This document shows, one piece after another, positions 1 through 8,285 of a DNA stretch of 64,000 nt. Source of the DNA: Micavibrio aeruginosavorus_D (GTDB taxonomy: Bacteria; Pseudomonadota; Alphaproteobacteria; Micavibrionales; Micavibrionaceae); NCBI RefSeq assembly GCF_051245535.1, contig NZ_CP195303.1, positions 806,001-870,000 of the forward strand, written 5' to 3'. A model generated the notes under the pieces. The model was not told the DNA's origin. It made no database searches and saw only the letters and a list, made by a program, of their open reading frames with translations. How positions within the stretch are numbered: position 1 is the first letter of the stretch; each line of letters opens with the position of its first letter. A program made the position numbers and the translations under genes.

Positions 1-2279
1 GCAGATACAAGATCAAGAACATCGCTTACGTTCAGGCCATATCTGGCAATAGAATCTTTGTTGATATCTATGTCAAGCATGGGAAGGCCGGTTGTCTGCT
101 CAACTTTTACGTCTGCCGCACCCTTAACACTTCGCAGTACGCTAGCGATTTTGTTCGCTGTATCCGTCATCACACCAAAGTCATCACCGTAAACTTTTAC
201 AGCGACATCACTTCTGACGCCGGAAATTAGTTCATTGAAACGCATCTGAATGGGCTGGGTATATTCATAGTTATTGCCGGGAACCTGTCCAACCGCTTTA
301 GCCAGCTTGTTTATAAAATCCGCTTTATCAAGGGATTTGTCAGGCCATTCATCGTGAGGCTTAAGAATTATGAATGTATCGGATACGTTTGGCGGCATCG
401 GGTCTGCTGCCATTTCTGCCGTTCCCGTTTTTGAATATACAAAAGCCACTTCGGGCAAACTGCTGACAGCTTTTTCGACCTGTAATTGCATAGCCGTAGA
501 TTCAGATATTCCCGTACTAGGGATTCGCATGGCGTGCATGGCAATGTCTTTTTCATCAAGAGAGGGGATAAACTCTTGGCCTAAACGACTTCCAATTGCC
601 AAAGAGAACACAAAAAAGGCCATGGCCGCAAAGACAACAAACTTAGGTCGATCCAACGACCAGTTAAGCATGGGGGCGTAGCCCGATTTTGCCTTCAATA
701 TAATACGGCTTTCCTTCTCTTCTACTTTTCCGGTTATGCACATGGCAATCATGGCTGGCACGAAAGTGATAGACAGGATAAATGCCGCAACCAGAGCAAT
801 AATTACGGTCATTGCCATAGGTTCAAACATCTTACCTTCAACTCCTGAAAAGGTCAGAAGAGGCAGATAAACTGTAATAATGATAGCCTGACCAAAAACA
901 GCGGGCTGGATCATCTGGCGGCTGGCATTAAGAACTTCGCTCATGCGTTCTTGTAAGGTCAATAACCGCCCTTCGTGATGCTGCCTTTCAGCGAGTCGGC
1001 GCAAACAGTTCTCCGTGACAATTACTGCGCCATCGACAATCAAACCAAAGTCCAGAGCGCCGAGACTCATAAGATTGGCACTGATACCAGCCTTGAGCAT
1101 ACCCGTAGCTGTCAGCATCATGGTGATGGGGATAACAAGGGCGGTAATCAAAGCCGCCCGTATGTTTCCCAATAGCAGGAATAGAATGACAACAACAAGT
1201 AACGCACCTTCACCAAGATTTTTTTGTACGGTATGAATTGTGGCATCTACAAGCTTTGTGCGATTAAGAACCGTTTTTGCTTTTATGCCTTGGGGCAGGG
1301 ATTTATTTATCTCTGTAATTCTTTCATCTACGGCCTTGGACACAATTCGGCTGTTCTCGCCCTTTAACATCATCGCCGTGCCGACAACAACTTCATGGCC
1401 ATTTTCACTGGCGCTGCCTGTACGAAGCTCCTTGCCAAGCTCAACCGAGGCAACATCCTTGATATAGATAGGGATGCCGCCACGGGTTGAAAGAACAACA
1501 TTTTCTATCTGCTGTATGTCTTCCAGCCGTCCATCAGCGCGAACAACATAAGATTCGCCCTTTTGTTCAAGAAACCCTGCGCCAGTGCTTGTATTGTTCC
1601 TCTCAAGGGATTCAATTACATCAGAAAAGCTAAGACCTAAACCCGCCAGCTTCTGCGGATCGGGCTGGACATGATATTGCTGGGCGTACCCACCTATAGC
1701 GTCAATTTCGGCAACGCCGGGAACAGTTTTTAGCTGCGGCCTGATTATCCAATCCTGCACGGTACGCAGATACATGGCTTTCTCAAAGGCAGTTTTTAGA
1801 ACTCTGCCTTCGGGGGTCGTGTATTCGGACTCTGGATTTTCGTATTCCACAGTCCACATATAGATTTCACCAAGGCCTGTTGAGATAGCGCCCATCCGTG
1901 GCTCTGCGCCTTCCGGTAAGGACTCCTTGGCTTCGGCTAATCGTTCATTGACTTGAGCGCGGGCAAAGTAAATATCAATTTCATCTTTAAAAATGACAGT
2001 GACTTGAGAAAATCCATTCCTTGATATGGAACGTGTATAAGACAGTCCCGGTATGCCCGCCATTGCCGTTTCAATGGGGTAGGTGACTTGTTTCTCAATT
2101 TCGTACGGAGAAAGTGAGGGAACTTCGATATTGATAGCCACCTGATTATTCGTGATATCAGGTACAGCATCAATAGGAAGCTTGCTTAGGGAATAAATCC
2201 CGTAAGAAGCCATCACGGCTGTAATCATTACAATCAGCAGCCTATGGGCGATAGAAAATCCCAGTATTTTTTCAATCAT
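1..2279 (-). CDS. czcA: CzcA-type heavy-metal efflux RND transporter, 3' end cut by the window edge
   Basis: About 759 codons are visible and the reading frame runs off the left edge, so the C-terminal part is missing (family members are about 1,040 residues). It is the inner-membrane proton/cation antiporter of a tripartite pump that moves divalent metal ions out of the periplasm or cytoplasm. The N-terminus starts MIEKILGFSIAHR, with TM1 followed by a porter domain containing PIDAVPDITNNQV, typical of heavy-metal RND pumps. Around residues 405-420, TM4 reads GALDFGLIVDGAVI. The DFG...DG pattern with acidic relay residues fits the CzcA/CnrA (divalent) branch rather than CusA (monovalent). 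It starts 13 bases after the czcB stop, as the last gene of czcI-C-B-A. The exact substrate (Zn, Cd, Co or Ni) cannot be read from the sequence. Confidence 0.93.
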   Translation of the reverse strand, partial: MIEKILGFSIAHRLLIVMITAVMASYGIYSLSKLPIDAVPDITNNQVAINIEVPSLSPYEIEKQVTYPIETAMAGIPGLSYTRSISRNGFSQVTVIFKDEIDIYFARAQVNERLAEAKESLPEGAEPRMGAISTGLGEIYMWTVEYENPESEYTTPEGRVLKTAFEKAMYLRTVQDWIIRPQLKTVPGVAEIDAIGGYAQQYHVQPDPQKLAGLGLSFSDVIESLERNNTSTGAGFLEQKGESYVVRADGRLEDIQQIENVVLSTRGGIPIYIKDVASVELGKELRTGSASENGHEVVVGTAMMLKGENSRIVSKAVDERITEINKSLPQGIKAKTVLNRTKLVDATIHTVQKNLGEGALLVVVILFLLLGNIRAALITALVIPITMMLTATGMLKAGISANLMSLGALDFGLIVDGAVIVTENCLRRLAERQHHEGRLLTLQERMSEVLNASRQMIQPAVFGQAIIITVYLPLLTFSGVEGKMFEPMAMTVIIALVAAFILSITFVPAMIAMCITGKVEEKESRIILKAKSGYAPMLNWSLDRPKFVVFAAMAFFVFSLAIGSRLGQEFIPSLDEKDIAMHAMRIPSTGISESTAMQLQVEKAVSSLPEVAFVYSKTGTAEMAADPMPPNVSDTFIILKPHDEWPDKSLDKADFINKLAKAVGQVPGNNYEYTQPIQMRFNELISGVRSDVAVKVYGDDFGVMTDTANKIASVLRSVKGAADVKVEQTTGLPMLDIDINKDSIARYGLNVSDVLDLVS

Positions 2280-2292
2280 AATCTAAACTTTC

Positions 2293-3633
2293 TTAGTGTT
2301 CGTGTTCCGCTTCGGCTTTGCCTAATTCAGCTTTCAGGGTGAAGGTGCTTGTGATGGCAATCGATTCACCAAAGTTTAAGCCAGAAACAATCTCTGCATG
2401 ATGGCTGTCTTCCCGACCCATTATGATTTCACGCTTTTCAAAGCCTTGTGATGTACGCACGAAAACAACGGATTTTCCTTCAATTGTCTGGATGGCATCC
2501 TTGGGAATTATCAAATCAGTTTGCTGTGCGGATGTAGAAATAGCAGCATTCGCAAACTCGCCTGGTCGCCATTGGGAGGCTTTATTATCCAGCTCTATGA
2601 TTGCTTTTGCTGCGCGGGTTTCTGGATCAATTGCGGGGCTTACAAAAATGAGCTTTCCATCGGCCTTGCCGCCGCTGCCTGTAACAGTTGCCGCTTGACC
2701 TTCCTTAACAAAGGGCAGGTCGCCGGGAGAAATAGCAGTTTCAACCCATACAACGCTTAAGTCAGCGACAGTGAAGGCCGAGTGCGTGGCATCAACATAT
2801 TCGCCTAATGTCAATTCACGGGCAATAACGCGGCCCGACAAAGGAGAACGCAGTTCGTGAAAACGCAGTCTTTCGCTTGCCTCTGCTGTATCAAACTCTT
2901 TTAGCATTTCGGAATCGTGGCCAAGAGCCTGAAGCTTTTGCCGAGTCAGATCAAAACGGATTTTTGCTTCCTGATGGGTATTTCTTGCATTCAGGTAATC
3001 CTGCGCTGCGGTAATTTTTTTCTCCCACAGGCCTTTTTCACGATTGAAGGTAGTTCTTGCCAGTTCTTCTGCTCGTTTGGCTGCAAGATAATCTGCTACC
3101 GACTCGGCCATTTCTCGGCTTTCAATAAGCGCCAGAACATCGCCTTTCTCAACAATATCGCCAAGATTTTTTGCGGCTTCGGTCACGGTTCCAGATACTT
3201 TCGGCACAATTTGCGCCATGCGGTCAGCAGCCGCGACAATCTTTCCGGGGACAGACACTTCACGCGACAATTTTCCGGGGCCAACAGCCGTAATCTTTAT
3301 CCCTGCGGCTGTTATTTGTTGATCAGTTAAGGCTATGACACCTTCTGCGTGTTCTTCTTCACCGCCATGTCCATGTTCATCTTCATGGCCGTGTCCATGT
3401 TCTTCTTTTGCGCCACTATCATGCGCTTCTTCACTTTTCTCATGCTCATGGCCATGACCGTGTTCATCTTCTGTCTTATTTTCATGGCCTTCTTCAGATT
3501 CGGTATGTCCGTGGCTATCCGAATCTTCTGCGGCATAGCTGGGCGTGGCCTTGTAGTTCCATACGGCAGCACTTCCTGACGCCAGAATCACTAAACCAGC
3601 CGCTAGAATGGTTTTTGTTTTAAATTTACTCAT
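2293..3633 (-). CDS. czcB: CzcB-type periplasmic adaptor (membrane fusion protein) with a His-rich N-terminal domain
   Basis: Periplasmic adaptor joining the RND pump to its outer-membrane channel. The start MSKFKTKT gives a signal/anchor segment and is preceded by AAGGATGAAGG. It overlaps the czcC stop by 8 bases (ATGAGTAA), indicating translational coupling. An in-frame start 33 bases upstream is possible but less well placed. Residues of roughly 35-95 are extremely rich in His, Glu and Asp (many HGH and EDEHGH units), a known CzcB trait thought to bind Zn-like ions. The rest shows the barrel-sandwich hybrid (VPGKIVAAADRMAQIVPKVSG), an alpha-hairpin and a C-terminal beta-barrel. The His repeat supports a divalent-metal role for the operon. 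Confidence 0.92.
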   Translation of the reverse strand: MSKFKTKTILAAGLVILASGSAAVWNYKATPSYAAEDSDSHGHTESEEGHENKTEDEHGHGHEHEKSEEAHDSGAKEEHGHGHEDEHGHGGEEEHAEGVIALTDQQITAAGIKITAVGPGKLSREVSVPGKIVAAADRMAQIVPKVSGTVTEAAKNLGDIVEKGDVLALIESREMAESVADYLAAKRAEELARTTFNREKGLWEKKITAAQDYLNARNTHQEAKIRFDLTRQKLQALGHDSEMLKEFDTAEASERLRFHELRSPLSGRVIARELTLGEYVDATHSAFTVADLSVVWVETAISPGDLPFVKEGQAATVTGSGGKADGKLIFVSPAIDPETRAAKAIIELDNKASQWRPGEFANAAISTSAQQTDLIIPKDAIQTIEGKSVVFVRTSQGFEKREIIMGREDSHHAEIVSGLNFGESIAITSTFTLKAELGKAEAEHEH

Positions 3634-4954
3634 GGCCTTCATCCTTGTTGTGGTGCTGTTCAGCATGGATCGCTGTCATACGTTCAATCACAGCGCGTTT
3701 ATTGTGATAATCAAGAATTGACTGGTTTAATTGCTTGCGGGCATCAAACAATGTTCGTTGCGCGTCCAACACTTCCAGATAATCGAATTTTCCTGCTTCA
3801 TAGCCTTCGTGGGCGAAGCGGAAAGATTCTTCTGCGCCTGACAAAACACTTGTTTTCAGTGCGCGTGCTTCATTAAACGCGCTGCTGAAATCGTTATAAA
3901 CACTGACTAGGGTTGCCTCCAGCGCCAGTTGGCTGCCACGCTGGTCAAGAATAGTGGCGTTCAGCTCATGGCCTGCACGTTTAATGCCCGTTCTGTTCAT
4001 ATTAAAAACGGGCAGGGGGAATGATAATCCGGCGACAAACGCTTCAGTATCGTCCTCTTCAAAATTCTTTATTCCAAAATTCAAAGTAGGATCAGGGAAA
4101 GAATTGGCTTTTTCTAAAGAAAGACCAGCCTTCGCCTGTAATACATCTGCATCAAGACTTTTAAAGTCAGGGGTTTGTTGCAAGCGTGAGTGATACACTT
4201 CATAGGCCTGCGGTTCCATCAATTCAGGAAGGCTATCCATTGACACTTTAAATCTTCCAATTTCACCTCCCATCAAGGCTTCAAGAACCTTTGCCCTTGC
4301 GTTTAAATTTCTACGCGCACGTTCCAAGGCAATATCGCTTGATGAAAGCTCAATTTGTGCCTTGTTCTTCTGGATAGGGGGGACTTTCCCGGCTTGCACC
4401 TTTGCAGAAACACTTTCATAAACCTCAAAAGCTAGATTACGCTCTTCTTCCAGAATAACGACTTCCTGCTGTGCTGCCGTCACTTCAGAAAACGCTATCG
4501 TTACATCACGGATCAGGTCTAGCCGCGCAGAATCGCGTGCATAATGGGTTTTGGTTCTTTCCGCGTCAGCAAGGCGCACACGATTACCGCGCTTGCCGGG
4601 AAGCTCAATTAATTGGGAAACGCCGTAGGTAATTTCAGCGCTATCCATGCCCTCATAAGGGCCATCACCATAAATATTGTCTGCTTCTATTGATATTTCA
4701 GGATTCGGCAAGGCTCCTGCCTGTGATCGGCTTGCATTGGACGCATCGGCACGCGCTGATGATGCGGCAAGCACTGGCGATTTATCCAGCGCCCATGCTA
4801 TGGCCTGATCTAATTCCAGATATGCTGGTTCATTTTCCACTTTAACGCTAGCAGAAGGATCCACGATGCCTTTGTCTTGTGCAAAGGCGGGGAGTGTAGG
4901 CGGCATAAATGACACCGCCAGTATCCCTGCCAAAGCAATTGATTTTATGGACAT
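3626..4954 (-). CDS. czcC: CzcC-type outer-membrane efflux channel protein
   Basis: A TolC-superfamily outer-membrane factor of 442 residues, the usual CzcC length. A signal peptide (MSIKSIALAGILAVSF...PAFA) is followed by two outer-membrane-efflux repeats rich in Ala, Leu and Glu (coiled-coil arms). Landmarks include the GALPNPEISIEADN and SFPDPTLNFGIKNF blocks (the P-x-P/D-x-T pattern of OEP repeats) and YEAGKFDYLEVLDAQRT near the C-terminus, a hallmark of the family. The start has a strong ribosome site (AAGGAGATAATTCC before ATG). The C-terminal tail is His-rich (HAEQHHNKDEGHE). The gene is followed by czcB with an 8-base overlap. Confidence 0.92.
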   Translation of the reverse strand: MSIKSIALAGILAVSFMPPTLPAFAQDKGIVDPSASVKVENEPAYLELDQAIAWALDKSPVLAASSARADASNASRSQAGALPNPEISIEADNIYGDGPYEGMDSAEITYGVSQLIELPGKRGNRVRLADAERTKTHYARDSARLDLIRDVTIAFSEVTAAQQEVVILEEERNLAFEVYESVSAKVQAGKVPPIQKNKAQIELSSSDIALERARRNLNARAKVLEALMGGEIGRFKVSMDSLPELMEPQAYEVYHSRLQQTPDFKSLDADVLQAKAGLSLEKANSFPDPTLNFGIKNFEEDDTEAFVAGLSFPLPVFNMNRTGIKRAGHELNATILDQRGSQLALEATLVSVYNDFSSAFNEARALKTSVLSGAEESFRFAHEGYEAGKFDYLEVLDAQRTLFDARKQLNQSILDYHNKRAVIERMTAIHAEQHHNKDEGHE

Positions 4955-5058
4955 GGAATTATCTCCTTGTTTGATTGCAAAGCATACGCAATTCAGGCCG
5001 CTTCTTATGAAGCGACTGGACAGAGATCAAGCCTTTTGAGGGCTAGACTCCGATCAAA

Positions 5059-5433
5059 TCAAACGAAGGATTTTGGAGGACGTAGCAGGGAGAAGAGGTA
5101 TTCTCCGGCAAAGCCATTAACAGGCGGCGGGTTGAGAGCTGCGGCCTGTGAAGGGAAATCTACGGCATGGTCAAGAAGGTTAATAGCATGAGAGACACAG
5201 CAATGTGTGCAATCCATGCATTTACCTTTTGCGGATTTATCCGTCTTTGAATCTTGCTGATGCTCGGGTTTTGGTTGATGGTCGGGGCAATCAGACATAT
5301 CCATGCCCTCATCCGCAACGTCCGAAACAACCACTGGATTGCAGGATTCCTTGTCAAAAGCGTGTGCAGCGGCTGAATAGCCGCTAAATACCAAAGCAAA
5401 GATTATGAGCATCAAAAACACGCGCATGGTCAT
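5059..5433 (-). CDS. Small secreted Cys/His-rich protein heading the czc operon (CzcI-like)
   Basis: A 124-residue protein with an N-terminal signal peptide (cleavage after AAAHA expected). The mature part is polar and metal-ligand rich: DMSDCPDHQPKPEHQQ, then CMDCTHCC followed by VSHAIN, and a Pro-rich tail ending RPPKSFV. Small periplasmic proteins of this size with a clustered CxxCxxCC-type motif occur at the head of czc/cnr-like operons (CzcI). Homology is suggested by context and composition, not by strong sequence recognition. A second in-frame ATG lies two codons downstream. Only about 24 bases separate the first ATG from the IS end, so the native promoter is missing or displaced by the transposon. 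Confidence 0.6.
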   Translation of the reverse strand: MTMRVFLMLIIFALVFSGYSAAAHAFDKESCNPVVVSDVADEGMDMSDCPDHQPKPEHQQDSKTDKSAKGKCMDCTHCCVSHAINLLDHAVDFPSQAAALNPPPVNGFAGEYLFSLLRPPKSFV

Positions 5434-5453
5434 ACATATAACGTTGAAGCCCT

Positions 5454-5457
5454 TAAC
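5454..5457. repeat. TAAC target-site duplication, left outer copy
   Basis: The four bases immediately outside the left end of IS copy 1 read TAAC. The same four bases lie immediately outside the right end of IS copy 2 (11571-11574). The two inner flanks (TCAG at 6693-6696 and GGAT at 10332-10335) match neither each other nor TAAC. A 4-bp duplication is the expected size for IS407-group elements. Confidence 0.75.
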
Positions 5458-5472
5458 TGGTCAACCCCCATT

Positions 5473-6340
5473 TCAGAGTCCACCCTTTAAGTTACAATTC
5501 TGCGGAACTGGCGGCATGAATGAAGGGGCTGGAGCGTAAGCGGAGGCCCCTTCATTCATGTGTGCCTGCGGTGCTGGCGGTTTATAGCCCAGACTTGTGT
5601 GCGGGCGGATGTGGTTGTAGTGATGCCGCCACTGTTCAAGAATGACCTGCGCTTCTTTCAGCGTATGGAAGGTTTCACCGTTCAGGCATTCGTCGCGCAG
5701 GCGGCCATTAAAGCTCTCGTTATAGCCGTTCTCCCACGGGCTGCCCGGTTCGATATACAGGGTCTTGACCCCCAGCTTCGGCAGCCAGTTTCTGATCGAC
5801 TTCGCCGTAAATTCTGAACCGTTGTCCGACCGGATATAATCGGGGATGCCGCGCGTGATAAACAGGTCCGTCAGCACATCCATGACATCGTCAGCTTTCA
5901 GGCTGTAGCCGGTGCGCAATGACAGGCACTCCCGCGTATATTCATCAATCACCGTCAGCGTCCTGATCTTCGTGCCGTCTTTCAACTGCTCCGCCACGAA
6001 GTCATACGCCCAGACATGGTTCGGCCAGCAGGGACGCAGCCGGATGCAAGAGCCGTCATTTAAATACAGGCGGCCTTTCTTCTTATGTTTTTGCGGGACT
6101 TTAAGGCCTTCCTGACGCCAAATACGCTCCACGCGCTTGTGATTTACGCGCCAGCCTTCCACGCGCAGCAAGGCCGCAATGCGCTTGTAGCCATACCGCC
6201 CGTAGCGCGTCGCCAGCCTGATGATTGCGGCGCTGCAGGCCACGGCTTTGACCGAGCGCCGCGCACGCGCGCCGCTCCGTGACGCCCAGCTTCTGCTGCA
6301 CATAAATCACAGCCTCACGCCGCCGCTGCGGGCTGGTCAA
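5473..6340 (-). pseudogene. IS3-family transposase OrfB, apparently frame-shifted near its N-terminus, copy 1
   Basis: OrfB begins at TTG 6340 (TSPQRRREAVIYVQQKLGV...RACAALGQSRG), but from about base 6235 the family sequence continues in another frame (IIRLATRYGRYGYKRI). That second frame stays open to 5473 and holds the full DDE integrase core: the YDFV and DEYTRECL blocks, SDNGSEF with the second Asp, and the Glu of ENGYNESFN. From memory of IS407-group transposases, about 10-15 residues are missing at the join, suggesting a small deletion. A shorter product could start from ATG 6303, but its first 30 residues are not family-like. The same lesion is in copy 2. Confidence 0.65.
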
Positions 6341-6615
6341 TACTTTCCCGTTGTAACTTCCTTCAATATCAGATTATCCAGTGTCAGGTCGGCAACCGCC
6401 CGTTTAAGGCGTGCATTCTCCTGCTCAAGGTCTTTCAGGCGGCGTGCCTGATCGAGGCCCAGACCACCGTACTCCTTACGCCAGCGATAATAGGTGTTCG
6501 CCGTAACCCCGATCTCCCGCAGCACTTCTTCCATGCCGCAGCCACGACCCACCATGATTTCAGCCTGCCGCAGGTGCCCGATGATCTGCTCCGATGTGTA
6601 ACGCTTGCGCGCCAT
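6337..6615 (-). CDS. IS3-family transposase OrfA, copy 1
   Basis: A 92-residue protein with an N-terminal helix-turn-helix (ARKRYTSEQIIGHLRQAE... VTANTYYRWRKEYGG) and a C-terminal leucine-zipper-like stretch (RLKDLEQENARLKRAVADL). This is the classic OrfA of the IS407 group, which recognises the terminal inverted repeats and partners with OrfB. The start follows AGGAGAGGCATAA with good spacing. Its TGA stop overlaps the TTG that begins OrfB (TTGA), so coupling or frameshifting would make the OrfAB transposase. Confidence 0.88.
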   Translation of the reverse strand: MARKRYTSEQIIGHLRQAEIMVGRGCGMEEVLREIGVTANTYYRWRKEYGGLGLDQARRLKDLEQENARLKRAVADLTLDNLILKEVTTGKY

Positions 6616-6692
6616 TTATGCCTCTCCTGTAAATTGTCCATAATTTACCCGGATTCACTTTCCGGGTGGACTCATTTATAGGGGGTGGCTCA

Positions 6693-6982
6693 TCAGGAAT
6701 TGCTGGCATCAGGAAAGCACGGGTCAAATAAACAGCAACGATAGAAGGAATTGCGAACGTAATCGCTGCCTTCATATCAATAAGACCTTGGCGATAATAA
6801 CGAAAAGCACCAAAAGCTGCTGCCGATCCTACAATTAAAAGTGAGTATCCTGTTGCAGTGACAGGTGTTACACCCATAAGATAAACAAGAATTGGAACTG
6901 TCAGGATTGAACCGCCGCCGCCGATACTTCCCAATGTGACGCCCATAATAAAGGCGGCGATATATCCCAGAATTTCCATCAT
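6693..6982 (-). pseudogene. TauE/SafE-family membrane permease, truncated by the IS
   Basis: The first 96 or so codons of a TauE/SafE (sulfite exporter-like) permease. MEILGYIAAFIMGVTLGSIG is followed by the glycine-rich GGGGSILTVPIL loop and two more membrane helices. The family is normally about 250 residues. The frame crosses the IS boundary at 6693 and runs on into the IS, giving a 140-residue chimeric frame ending near 6560, so the protein is broken. The start at 6982 (or 6979) overlaps the stop of the 56-residue gene by 4 bases (ATGA), making it the last gene of the merR operon. Confidence 0.8.
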
Positions 6983-7149
6983 ACTGCACAAGCCTTTTTT
7001 TTAGAGGAGCAATAATCAGAGTCTGAAAACATGTCATTAAACAGCAAAGCATAATAGCCAAACCCACTTAAGCAACTAGCGGCTACAGCCCGCCATAAGC
7101 GTTTTTCACCTAATTCAAACAAATATCCGTGTGAATGTCCGTGTCCCAT
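6979..7149 (-). CDS. 56-residue His-rich small protein in the merR operon
   Basis: A short gene starting MGHGHSHGYLFELGEK and continuing through one weakly hydrophobic segment (CLSGFGYYALLFN). It ends in a Cys/Lys tail (YCSSKKKACAV). It starts 2 bases after the cation-transporter stop, and its TGA overlaps the next start as ATGA. This exact packing within an operon is the main evidence that it is real. The His-rich N-terminus suggests metal binding, perhaps as an accessory to the adjacent transporter, but I do not recognise a named family. Confidence 0.7.
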   Translation of the reverse strand: MGHGHSHGYLFELGEKRLWRAVAASCLSGFGYYALLFNDMFSDSDYCSSKKKACAV

Positions 7150-7151
7150 AT

Positions 7152-7775
7152 TTACTTTCCTTTTTTAATTTCGGACAAGGCTTGTCGCGTGATTTTGACG
7201 GATGAGTGCATGAACAATCCGGCGATCACAAAAGCAACGATGATATCCGGCCACGCCGTGCCGCTTGCAAAAACGCCCGCTCCGGCCAGTATCACAGCAA
7301 CATTGCCGATAGCGTCATTGCGGCTGCACAGCCAGACCGAGCGAATATTGGAATCCCCTTCGCGGTATTTCAACAAAAGTAGGACGCTAACCATATTGGC
7401 TAACAGCGCCAAAAAGCCTATCGCCCCCATTGTCAATGGTTCCGGCTCACCAATGACAACAACGCGGTACAGGGTAAAGCCAAGCACAAACAGCGCCATT
7501 GCACCCAGGCTCAAGCCTTTGAGCAGAGCCGCCATTGCCCTTGTTTTTAAAGATTTACCGATCACCAGAAGCGTCACTCCATAGGTGGCGGTATCTCCAA
7601 GAAAATCAAGCGCATCAGCTTTCAGGGCCGTTGAGTCGGCCAGAAACCCTGCGATAATTTCAACCAGAAACATCAGGCCGTTAATCGCAACCACCACCCA
7701 TAAAATTTTCTTATAAGTATCCGAAAGCCCCTCAAAAGACTGGCTACCGCATGAATCGCCGCATTTATCGGCCAC
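7152..7775 (-). CDS. Short cation-diffusion-facilitator-like metal transporter
   Basis: A 207-residue inner-membrane protein of the compact 'cation transporter' branch of the CDF superfamily: six predicted membrane segments and no cytoplasmic C-terminal domain. The N-terminus carries CGDSC. Metal-site helices show DALDFLGD (TM2, D-x3/4-D pattern) and CSRNDAIGN (TM5). It probably exports divalent cations (Zn, Cd or Pb), and such short CDF proteins often neighbour merR and lspA. Its ATG overlaps the lspA stop by one base (TAATG), so the two are translationally coupled. Confidence 0.85.
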   Translation of the reverse strand: MADKCGDSCGSQSFEGLSDTYKKILWVVVAINGLMFLVEIIAGFLADSTALKADALDFLGDTATYGVTLLVIGKSLKTRAMAALLKGLSLGAMALFVLGFTLYRVVVIGEPEPLTMGAIGFLALLANMVSVLLLLKYREGDSNIRSVWLCSRNDAIGNVAVILAGAGVFASGTAWPDIIVAFVIAGLFMHSSVKITRQALSEIKKGK

Positions 7776-8284
7776 TATTCTTCCCCCTTTAAATCTTCAA
7801 GCTTTGACGTTTTGAAAAATTCATAAAACATGAGCAGTGTTACACCGCCGACAATGGCGCTGTCTGTCAGGTTGAAAGCAGGCCAGTGATAGCCATAGAC
7901 ATGAAAATCCAGAATGTCGATCACATGACCGTAAGCCAGCCGCTCAAACGTGTTACCGAGTGCACCGCCGATAATCAGACCAAGCGCGACACTGACCCAT
8001 AGGGATTGTGTCCGCAGCAGCCAGATAAAGAAAAAGCCTGTAATGATAAAGGCAAAGGCGGAAAGCAGCCATTTGCCATACGCCAAGCCCTGCAACATGC
8101 CGAAGCTAATACCGTCATTGCCTGTCCAGACCAGATTAAAAAACGGCGTGATTTCTATGAACCCTTCCGAATCCTGCAAATACAGCGCAACGGCTTGTTC
8201 GGTGAGGCGGTCTATCACAATAACCAAAGCGGCCAGCATGAGCGCTATGGCGGGCAAGCGATATTTTGAGAAAAAGCGTTTCAT
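7775..8284 (-). CDS. lspA: Signal peptidase II-like protein (LspA / PbrC type)
   Basis: A 169-residue polytopic aspartic protease of the LspA family, with about four membrane helices. Visible motifs: TPFFNLVWTGNDGISFGML (the N...GxSFG block), GNTFERLAYGHVIDILDF with the first catalytic Asp, and WPAFNLTDSAI with the second. The usual GN-x-x-DR is GNTFER here, a conservative D-to-E change. A lone lspA in a merR/CDF operon matches pbr-type lead/cadmium loci, where it has been proposed to act with metal sequestration. A housekeeping lspA would be expected elsewhere in the genome. It starts 1 base after the preceding stop. Confidence 0.85.
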   Translation of the reverse strand: MKRFFSKYRLPAIALMLAALVIVIDRLTEQAVALYLQDSEGFIEITPFFNLVWTGNDGISFGMLQGLAYGKWLLSAFAFIITGFFFIWLLRTQSLWVSVALGLIIGGALGNTFERLAYGHVIDILDFHVYGYHWPAFNLTDSAIVGGVTLLMFYEFFKTSKLEDLKGEE

Positions 8285-8285
8285 G

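Larger units (their letters stand above)
5458..6692 (-). mobile_element. IS3-family insertion sequence (IS407-like), copy 1
   Basis: A 1,235-bp element whose ends form imperfect terminal inverted repeats of about 28 bp. The left end reads TGGTCAACCCCCATTTCAGA and the complement of the right end reads TGAGCCACCCCCTATAAATG; both continue into GAGTCCACCC. It carries a small OrfA with helix-turn-helix and an OrfB with the rve/DDE integrase domain, both on the minus strand. It appears identical base for base to the copy at 10336-11570 wherever compared, with offset 4878, so duplication was recent. It interrupts the tauE gene on its right side. Confidence 0.88.

Noticed and set aside
1..2279. Assignment of the RND pump as a CusA-type Cu/Ag exporter
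   Set aside because: The DFG...DG acidic pattern in TM4 and the His-rich CzcB favour divalent cations; CusA lacks the first Asp.
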